From Streptomyces sp. NBC_00377 (GTDB lineage Bacteria > Actinomycetota > Actinomycetes > Streptomycetales > Streptomycetaceae), in NCBI RefSeq assembly GCF_036075115.1, contig NZ_CP107958.1:620001-684000 (forward strand): a stretch of DNA of 64,000 bases, read 5' to 3'. Shown in pieces: positions 58,429-64,000 of this stretch (position 1 is its first letter; each line of letters starts with the position of its first letter). Below the pieces are notes generated by a model. The model saw nothing but the letters and a program-made list of their open reading frames with translations, ran no database searches and had not been told where the DNA came from. The position numbers were made by a program, and so were the translations under genes.

Positions 58429-59579
58429 GCCGGCCCGACGATGTGTACGTGGTCGGATGCGGGATGCATCCCTTCGGCCGCGACGAGAGCGTCACCGGCA
58501 TGGACATGGCCGAGCGGGCGATACGCGCGGCCCTGGCCGACGCCGGCGTCGCCTGGGAGGACATCGGCTACGCGGCCGGCGGCTCCGACGTGTCCGGCAA
58601 GCCGGACACCCTGGTGGGCAGGATGGGTCTGACCGGAGTGCCGTTCGTCAATGTGCAGAACGGCTGCGCCACCGGTGCCTCCACCGTGCTCGCGGTGGCC
58701 AACGCGCTGCGCGCGGGCGAGGCGTCCCTGGGACTGGCGGTGGGCTTCGACAAGCACGAGCGGGGCGCGTTCCACGTCTCCGCGGCCCGCTACGGTCTGG
58801 GCGACTGGTACGCCGAGACCGGCATGATGCTGACGACCCAGTTCTTCGCGCTCAAGACCCGGCGCTACCTGTACGAGCACGGGATCTCGGAACGCGCGCT
58901 GGCGACGGTCGCCGCGCGGGCCTTCCGCAACGGCTCGCACCATCCCCTGGCCTGGCGGCGCAAACCGCTGACGGAGCAGGAGATCCTGGATTCCGCCGAG
59001 GTCAGCCCTCCGCTCACCCAGTACATGTTCTGCTCTCCCGGACAGGGCGCGGCGGCCCTGGTGCTCGCGCTCGGCGACCGTGCGTTCGATCTGTGCGAAC
59101 GACCGGTCAGGCTGGCGTCGCTGGCCTTCCGCACCCGGCGCTTCGGCTCGTTCGAGGTGTTCTCGCCCTGGCTGCCGCCCGGACCGCACCACAGCCCCAG
59201 CGTCGACGCCGCGAAGGCCGCCTTCCGCACGGCGGGGGTGGGGCCGGCGGACGTGCGGGTCGCCCAGTTGCAGGACACCGACAGCGGCTCGGAGCTCATC
59301 CACCTCGCGGAGACCGGGCTGTGCGGCCACGGCGAGCAGGAGGAGCTGCTGGCCGCCGGGGCCACCGATCCCACGGGCCGGATACCGGTCAACACCGATG
59401 GCGGCTGTCTGGCCGGCGGTGAGCCCGTCGGCGCCTCCGGACTGCGCCAGTTCCACGAGGTGGTACGGCAGTTGCAGGGCCGGGCGCCCGGCGTGCAGGT
59501 ACCCGGGGCTCCCCGGGTCGGCTTCACCCACGTGTACGGGGCGCCGGGGATCAGCGCGTGCTCCGTGCTGACGGTGTGA
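58425..59579 (+). CDS. SCPx/Ltp-type thiolase-fold enzyme
   Basis: The 384-residue protein has the lipid-transfer-protein thiolase start VYVVGCGMHPFGRDESVTGM, Cys81 in VNVQNGCATGAS, GFDKHERGAF, the loop NTDGGCLAGGEPVGASG, and ends GAPGISACSVL. The thiolase GHP motif is GEP here, so the usual active-site His is replaced by Glu, while both cysteines remain. With its coupled DUF35 partner it is more likely a retro-aldolase or a modified acyltransferase than a classical ketoacyl-CoA thiolase. It lies between the DUF35 and SDR genes in one operon. Confidence 0.9.
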   Translation: MSRPDDVYVVGCGMHPFGRDESVTGMDMAERAIRAALADAGVAWEDIGYAAGGSDVSGKPDTLVGRMGLTGVPFVNVQNGCATGASTVLAVANALRAGEASLGLAVGFDKHERGAFHVSAARYGLGDWYAETGMMLTTQFFALKTRRYLYEHGISERALATVAARAFRNGSHHPLAWRRKPLTEQEILDSAEVSPPLTQYMFCSPGQGAAALVLALGDRAFDLCERPVRLASLAFRTRRFGSFEVFSPWLPPGPHHSPSVDAAKAAFRTAGVGPADVRVAQLQDTDSGSELIHLAETGLCGHGEQEELLAAGATDPTGRIPVNTDGGCLAGGEPVGASGLRQFHEVVRQLQGRAPGVQVPGAPRVGFTHVYGAPGISACSVLTV

Positions 59580-59595
59580 GAGGCGGCGGGCGGCC

Positions 59596-60300
59596 GTGCG
59601 GCACGAGAAGAGAACCGCGCTGGTGACGGGCGGGGCGCGCGGGATCGGCCTGGAGATCGGCAGACAGCTTGCGGATCTGGGGCTGCGGGTGCTGGTCGGG
59701 GCGCGACGGGCGTCGGCGGCCGAGGAGGGCTGCCGTGCCATCGGTCCGGCGGCGTTCCCGCTGGCGCTGGACGTGACCTCCGCGGCGAGCGTCGCCGAAG
59801 CGGTGCGGCGGGCACGGGACCTGACCGGCGGGATCGACGTCCTGGTCAACAACGCGGGAGTGTCGCTGGACGGGGAGCTGCGGCCCCCGTACGTCGACGA
59901 GGACGTCCTGCGCGCGACCCTGGACACGAACCTCACGGGCGCCTGGCGTGTCGTGGAGGCCGTCGTCCCGGGCATGGTGGAAGCGGGCTACGGCCGGGTC
60001 GTGAACGTCACCAGCTCGTACGGTTCGCTGTCGCTGATGGATTCCGGCCGGCACCCCGCCTACCGGATCTCCAAGGCGGCGCTCAACGCCCTGACCCGTA
60101 TGCTCGCGGCTGAGCTGGCGGGTACGGGCGTCCTGGTCAATGCCGCCGACCCGGGCTGGACCCGCAGCGCGATGGGCGGCCCGTCCGCCCCGCGCGGCCC
60201 GAGGGAAGGCGCGGACACCCCGGTCTGGCTGGCGACCCTTCCCGAGGACGACGGGACGACGGGCGGGCTGTTCGCCGACCGCAGGCCACTGCCCTGGTGA
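59596..60300 (+). CDS. Short-chain dehydrogenase/reductase
   Basis: The 234-residue SDR has the NAD(P) motif ALVTGGARGIGLEIG, NNAGVSLDG, the catalytic Ser in NVTSSYGSL and YRISK. ARR after the first beta-alpha-beta unit (VLVGARRAS) hints at NADP preference. It probably interconverts a hydroxy- and ketoacyl-CoA in the locus. GTG at 59596 lies 16 nt after the thiolase stop with GAGAGG upstream. It ends 6 nt before the stop of the convergent TetR gene. Confidence 0.92.
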   Translation: MRHEKRTALVTGGARGIGLEIGRQLADLGLRVLVGARRASAAEEGCRAIGPAAFPLALDVTSAASVAEAVRRARDLTGGIDVLVNNAGVSLDGELRPPYVDEDVLRATLDTNLTGAWRVVEAVVPGMVEAGYGRVVNVTSSYGSLSLMDSGRHPAYRISKAALNALTRMLAAELAGTGVLVNAADPGWTRSAMGGPSAPRGPREGADTPVWLATLPEDDGTTGGLFADRRPLPW

Positions 60301-60306
60301 AACGGC

Positions 60307-60987
60307 TCAGGTCCGTGACGCGGCCGGTTCCACCGGCTGCGCGGGCCCGGCCTGGCGCTGTTCGGCGGCGACGATGCGCAGCGCCAGCTCCCTGACCGCC
60401 TCGAGCACCGACCGGGAGGGCAGCTGGGACAGCGGTCCGCCCTCTGCCCGCAACGCGGTCACCAGCATGGTCGTACTGATCAGCGTGCGCACGGCGAGGG
60501 CCTGGGCCGCGTGCCGGGCCTTGGCCGCCCGGGGGCCACGTGTGGTGCCCTCGGGCAGGTAGTCGTAGCCACGCTGGATGTGCCGCTGCTCGAACTCGTC
60601 CCGCAGCACCTTGACGCTGCCGTTGGCGGAGGCGACCTGCACCTGGTAGAGCCGGGCCTCGTCGGGGTTGCGCTCCACCCACTCCCACACGGCGTCGATG
60701 ACGCGGACCAGACCTTCGGCGTCGCCCGGCTCGGACTCCGGCCGGGCCGCCTCCACGACCGCGTTCAGCTGGTCGAAGACCCGGCGCATGGCGAGCTCCA
60801 GCAGCTCCTCCTTGCCGTCGAAGTGGTAGTAGACGGCCGTGGGGACCACCTGTGCCTCGTCGGCGATGTCCTGGATGCTGCTCTCGGCGAATCCGTTGCG
60901 CCCGAACACCCGCACGGCGGCGGTGATGATGTGCTGCCGCCGCGAAGGCCGGTGGGCGGGCTGCTTGCCGTTCTTCGTGGTGGCCAT
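60307..60987 (-). CDS. TetR-family regulator
   Basis: The 226-residue protein has HRPSRRQHIITAAVRVFGRN, IQDIADEAQVVPTAVYYHFD and KEELLELAMRRVFDQLN, followed by a helical ligand domain (VWEWVERNPDEARLYQVQVA). ATG at 60987 is chosen because GGGAG lies 4 nt upstream; the adjacent ATG at 60990 is too close. It is convergent with the SDR gene and divergent from a second TetR gene. TetR repressors of the FadR/KstR kind typically sense acyl-CoAs, a reasonable role here but inferred. Confidence 0.9.
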   Translation of the reverse strand: MATTKNGKQPAHRPSRRQHIITAAVRVFGRNGFAESSIQDIADEAQVVPTAVYYHFDGKEELLELAMRRVFDQLNAVVEAARPESEPGDAEGLVRVIDAVWEWVERNPDEARLYQVQVASANGSVKVLRDEFEQRHIQRGYDYLPEGTTRGPRAAKARHAAQALAVRTLISTTMLVTALRAEGGPLSQLPSRSVLEAVRELALRIVAAEQRQAGPAQPVEPAASRT

Positions 60988-61034
60988 CATGCTCCCTGCC
61001 GACTGCCCGGTACCCGCGTTCACGGGCCCTGCGT

Positions 61035-61044
61035 ACTGACCAGT
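61035..61044. promoter_or_regulatory. Operator-like palindrome between two divergent tetR genes
   Basis: ACTGACCAGT (ACTG-N2-CAGT) lies in the 143-bp gap between divergent TetR genes, 48 bp from the start of the minus-strand one. Either regulator could use it. Confidence 0.45.
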
Positions 61045-61130
61045 GTATCGAGTAACTCCGACCCTTGGCCCGCGGAATTGCCGCTGCGCGTTGGCCTCCG
61101 GGGCGCCGGGGTCCCGGCATACTTGACATC

Positions 61131-61736
61131 ATGACGACATCCGGAGCCCGCGCCGCCCACCGCCCCTCGCGCAAGCAGTGGGTGATCGAGGCGGCCACGG
61201 AGTTGTTCGCGACGCAGCCGCCGGACGAGGTGACGGTCGCCGACATCGCCGCGCGGGCCGAGATGACATCGGCCGCGGTGTACTACCACTTCTCCTCCAA
61301 GGACCAGGTCCTGGCGGAGGCCATGCGGGCGTTCGCCGCCTCGCTGCGCGAGCAGTTGCAGACGATCACCGAGGCCCACGGGCCCGGCTCGGACCTCGGA
61401 GCGGCGGTCACCGTGCTGCTGGCCTGGATGGGCGAACACCGGTCCGCCGCCACCGTGTTCTTCGTGTCGTCGGCCGGCATGAGCCAGGATGCGGAGGCGC
61501 TGCGCCAGGAGAGCCGTACGGAGCTGCTGGAGGAGCTGGTGCGGCTGATCCGCAAGGCCCGCGCGTCCGTCACCGACGCCGAGGCGGCGGTGATCGGCCT
61601 GGGCCTGCTGGCGCTGCTGGAGACCGCGGCGATCTCGCAGGTCCGGGGCGACGACGTGTACCGCTCGCTCGGGCACCGCTCCTTCGTCCGCGAGGTCGGC
61701 GAGCTCGCCGAGCGGATCGCCGACCCGGCCGCGTAG
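61131..61736 (+). CDS. TetR-family regulator
   Basis: The 201-residue protein has HRPSRKQWVIEAATELFATQ, VTVADIAARAEMTSAAVYYH and FSSKDQVLAEAMRAFAASLR and a short ligand domain. Its N-terminus resembles the neighbouring TetR (HRPSR.. start, YYHF recognition helix), suggesting an old duplication. ATG at 61131 has no ribosome site, and TACTTGACATC just upstream contains a -10-like string, so the message may be leaderless. It is convergent with the E2 gene, with 8 nt between stops. Confidence 0.9.
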   Translation: MTTSGARAAHRPSRKQWVIEAATELFATQPPDEVTVADIAARAEMTSAAVYYHFSSKDQVLAEAMRAFAASLREQLQTITEAHGPGSDLGAAVTVLLAWMGEHRSAATVFFVSSAGMSQDAEALRQESRTELLEELVRLIRKARASVTDAEAAVIGLGLLALLETAAISQVRGDDVYRSLGHRSFVREVGELAERIADPAA

Positions 61737-61744
61737 GGCTCCGC

Positions 61745-63178
61745 TCACACCAGCAGACGCAGGGGCCTGCTCAGCAACTCGCCGACCGTGCGCAGGTATT
61801 CGGCGGCGGGCGCCCCGTCGACGGCCCGGTGGTCGAAGGTGAGGCTCAGGGTGAGGACCCGCGTCCGCAGCGGTCTGTCCTCCCGCCACTCGACACCGTC
61901 CCTGAGCCTGCCCGCCCCGAGGATCGCGACATTGCCGGGGTTGATCACCGGGGTGAAGAAGTCGACGCCGTATCCGCCGAGCGAGGTGACGGTGAAGGTC
62001 GCCCCGTCCAGCTGTGCGGGGGAGATCCGGCCCTCGCGCGCGGCCTGGGCCAGGGCTTTCGACCGGCGGGCGATCTCGGGCAGCGGCAGGGCCGCCGCGT
62101 CCTCGATCACGGGGACCATGAGGCCGCCGGGAACGGCCACCGCGAAGCCCAGGTGGATGGCGTCGAGCAGATGGATGCCGTCCTCCCGCACGGTCGCGTT
62201 GAGCAGCGGGTGCTCGCGCAGGGCCAGGGCGGCCGCCTTCAGCAGGAAGTCGTTGAGGCTCGGCACCGGCAGTTCGCCGTCGGCCCACTCCTCCTTGAGC
62301 CGGTCGCGCAGGGACACCACGGCGTCCATCCGCACCTCGTAGCCGTGCGTCAGCTGGGCCATCTCCTGGAGGCTGGCGTGCATCCTGCGGGCGATGGTGC
62401 CGCGCATCCCGGTGAGCGGGAGGACGTCGCCGGGCTGCGGGACGGTGGTGCGGCGGACCGGCGCGGGGGTGACGGCGTCCAGGTCGGACCGGCGGATCCG
62501 GCCGCCCGGGCCGGTGCCGTTCACGCCGGCGAGGTCGATGCCCCGTTCCTTCGCCAGCTTGCGCACGAGCGGCGAGGAGGAGGTCCCGCTCGGCGGGACC
62601 GTTGCGACGAGGCCCTCGGGGAGGGCGGCGAGGACGTCCTCCACGTCCTCGGAGACGATCCGGCCGCCCGGCCCGGTGCCGCGTACGCCGGTGAGGTCGA
62701 CGTCGGCGGCCGAGGCGACCCGCCGGGCGTTCGGCGAGGACAGGAGCCGGCCGGTGGCGCCGTCGACGGCGAGCGGCGTGGTGGCACCGCCGGAGCGGGC
62801 CGCACCGGTGCCGGTGAATGCCGGTGCGGCGCCCGCGCCGGCCAGGCCGCCGGGGGGCGGCATGGCGGCCGTACCCGCGGCGCCGCCCGGAGCAGGCGCG
62901 GCGGGCGCGTCCGCCGCCCGCGGTGGCTGCTCGCCCTCGGCCAGCAGCCAGCCGATGAGTGCTCCGGCGGGCACGGTGGCCCCGGCCGGGACCAGCGGGT
63001 GGAACAGCCCCCCGGCCTCCGCCTCGACGTCCACGTCGACCTTGTCGGTGGCCAGGCGCAGCAGCGAGTCGCCCTCGGCGACGGCCGCGCCGGTGGGCAC
63101 CAGCCATTCGTCGATCGTGCCTTCCTGCATGGTCAGGCCGATCTTCGGCAGCAGAACCTCGACCGCCACGTCGGTCAC
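61745..63178 (-). CDS. Dihydrolipoamide acyltransferase (E2) with two E3-binding domains
   Basis: The 477-residue E2 has one lipoyl domain (LPKIGLTMQEGTIDEW; lipoyl-lysine in LATDKVDVDV), an Ala/Gly/Pro linker and two consecutive peripheral-subunit-binding domains, SSPNARRVASAADVDLTGVR with GTGPGGRIVSEDVEDVL, and SSPLVRKLAKERGIDLAGVN with GTGPGGRIRRSDLDAV. The catalytic domain ends with the acyltransferase motif TFDHRAVDGAPAAEYL. Two such domains are unusual; one is the rule. GTG at 63178 overlaps the E1-beta stop (GTGA). It carries the acyl group of a 2-oxoacid dehydrogenase complex, probably acetoin, pyruvate or branched-chain type. Confidence 0.93.
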   Translation of the reverse strand: MTDVAVEVLLPKIGLTMQEGTIDEWLVPTGAAVAEGDSLLRLATDKVDVDVEAEAGGLFHPLVPAGATVPAGALIGWLLAEGEQPPRAADAPAAPAPGGAAGTAAMPPPGGLAGAGAAPAFTGTGAARSGGATTPLAVDGATGRLLSSPNARRVASAADVDLTGVRGTGPGGRIVSEDVEDVLAALPEGLVATVPPSGTSSSPLVRKLAKERGIDLAGVNGTGPGGRIRRSDLDAVTPAPVRRTTVPQPGDVLPLTGMRGTIARRMHASLQEMAQLTHGYEVRMDAVVSLRDRLKEEWADGELPVPSLNDFLLKAAALALREHPLLNATVREDGIHLLDAIHLGFAVAVPGGLMVPVIEDAAALPLPEIARRSKALAQAAREGRISPAQLDGATFTVTSLGGYGVDFFTPVINPGNVAILGAGRLRDGVEWREDRPLRTRVLTLSLTFDHRAVDGAPAAEYLRTVGELLSRPLRLLV

Positions 63179-64000
63179 GACCTTTCGAGGAGACGCCGGC
63201 AGCCCTGGGCGATGCGGGCGCGGTCGGGTACGTACGCCTTCTCCAGGACCGGGGAGAAGGGCACCGGGGAGAAGGGGGCGCCGATCCGCAGGACCGGCGC
63301 GTCCAGGTAGTCGAAGACCACGTCCTGGATCTGGGCGGCGATCTCCGCGCCGAGCCCGCCGAAGGTGACGGCCTCGTGCACCACGAGGACCCGGTTGGTG
63401 CGGCGCACGGAGGCGAACATCGTCTCGGTGTCCAGCGGCTGCACGGTCCGCGGGTCGATCACCTCGATCTCCACGCCCTGCGCGGCGAGCTCGTCGGCCG
63501 CCGCGAGGGCCTCCCCCACCATGCGGCCGAGGGCGATCACGGTGACGTCGGAGCCCTGCCGGGCGGTGTGCGCCTGGCCCAGCGGGATGCCGTAGATCTC
63601 CTCGGGCACCTCGCCCGTGCTGCCGAGGAGGACCTTGTTGAGCATCACGACGACCGGGTTGTCGTCGCGGATGGCCGAGACGGTCAGGCCCTTGGCGGTG
63701 TACGCGTCGCTCGGCATCACCACCTTCAGACCGGGCACATGGGCCAGCCATGCCTCGAGGCTCTGGCTGTGCTGGGCGGCGGCGCCGAGGCCCGCTCCGG
63801 AGGCGGTGGTGATGGTGAGCGGCACGGACAGCGCGCCGCCGAACATGTACTTCATCTTCGCCGCCTGGTTGACGATCTGGTCGAGGCAGACGCCGATGAA
63901 GTCCATGAACATCAGGTCGACGACGGGGCGCAGGCCCCGGGCGGCGGCTCCCACGCCGAGGCCGACGAGGGCGGCTTCGGAGATCGGGGTGTCGATCATG
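63175..64000 (-). CDS. 2-oxoacid dehydrogenase E1 beta subunit (partial, runs off right edge)
   Basis: The 275 or so residues present begin inside the protein; about 50 N-terminal residues lie beyond the window, so the ATG-like codon at 63999 (in IDTPISEAALVGLGVGAAA) is not the start. Thiamine-pyrophosphate E1-beta features are visible: VDLMFMDFIGVCLDQIVNQA, ASGAGLGAAAQHSQSLEAWL, GLKVVMPSDAYTAKGL and VIDPRTVQPLDTE. The end GAPFSPVPFSPVLEKAYVPD, with a short FSPVP-type duplication, is like acetoin dehydrogenase AcoB. It is coupled to the E2 gene; an E1-alpha gene is expected just outside the window. Confidence 0.93.
   Translation of the reverse strand, partial: MIDTPISEAALVGLGVGAAARGLRPVVDLMFMDFIGVCLDQIVNQAAKMKYMFGGALSVPLTITTASGAGLGAAAQHSQSLEAWLAHVPGLKVVMPSDAYTAKGLTVSAIRDDNPVVVMLNKVLLGSTGEVPEEIYGIPLGQAHTARQGSDVTVIALGRMVGEALAAADELAAQGVEIEVIDPRTVQPLDTETMFASVRRTNRVLVVHEAVTFGGLGAEIAAQIQDVVFDYLDAPVLRIGAPFSPVPFSPVLEKAYVPDRARIAQGCRRLLERS

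Overview
The window is high-GC actinobacterial DNA, almost certainly Streptomyces or a close relative. The support is third-position G/C bias, many GTG starts and one TTG start, purine-rich ribosome binding sites, a LexA paralog of streptomycete type, YcnI, TAT-exported plant-polysaccharide hydrolases and many TetR/MarR regulators. No rRNA, tRNA or CRISPR array was seen.

Region 1 (1-7.4 kb, minus strand) is the edge of a biosynthetic gene cluster. It holds two adjacent tryptophan-2,3-dioxygenase-superfamily proteins, a free-standing carrier protein, a C-A-PCP-KS hybrid NRPS/PKS protein, and the start of a PKS subunit that runs off the left edge. One in-frame TGA in the KS-AT linker separates the last two genes. 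Region 2 (7.4-12.7 kb) is a degraded stretch: a frameshifted secreted-protein gene, a palindromic MITE-like element that supplies the stop codon of a LexA paralog, a chimeric ECF-sigma remnant, and a PAS/GAF-SpoIIE-like fragment joined to the end of a B12-binding-protein gene. A few intact small genes lie among them.

Region 3 (12.8-33 kb) is accessory metabolism and envelope genes: a GH78 rhamnosidase with a divergent TetR gene, a membrane protein with YcnI, PRC-barrel, DUF485 with a sodium:solute symporter, three envelope/stress genes (DUF3618, holin-like, glycine/alanine-rich), YnfA, two large membrane proteins, a divergent MarR/hydrolase pair, and a GH10-GH62 xylanase-arabinofuranosidase fusion. 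Region 4 (33-45 kb) holds a SnoaL/MBL/DsbA-like operon, a secreted endonuclease/phosphatase-family protein, a methyltransferase preceded by a 32-codon coupled ORF, MsrA, a TetX-like FAD monooxygenase with three operators and a divergent TetR, DUF1360 with a DUF2231-Rieske protein, and an Orn/Lys/Arg-type decarboxylase.

Region 5 (45.1-50.5 kb, minus) links a GCS2-type carboxylate-amine ligase, an N-acetylglutaminylglutamine amidotransferase (AsnB type) and an S9 peptidase. It looks like a variant osmolyte or small-peptide pathway. Region 6 (51.2-64 kb) is an acyl-CoA catabolic locus: two acyl-CoA dehydrogenases, an enoyl-CoA hydratase, DUF35 with an SCPx/Ltp-type thiolase, an SDR, two TetR regulators and the E2 and E1-beta of a 2-oxoacid dehydrogenase. 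Inside its main operon sits a PPDK homolog that keeps its phosphohistidine and PEP/pyruvate domains but has lost the key residues of the ATP-grasp domain.

The most notable observations are the tandem TDO-like pair beside the NRPS/PKS, the ATP-grasp-degenerate PPDK, the NAGGN-like locus without its usual synthetase, and the MITE that ends the lexA-like gene. All functional calls are by eye from motifs; no database search was possible.
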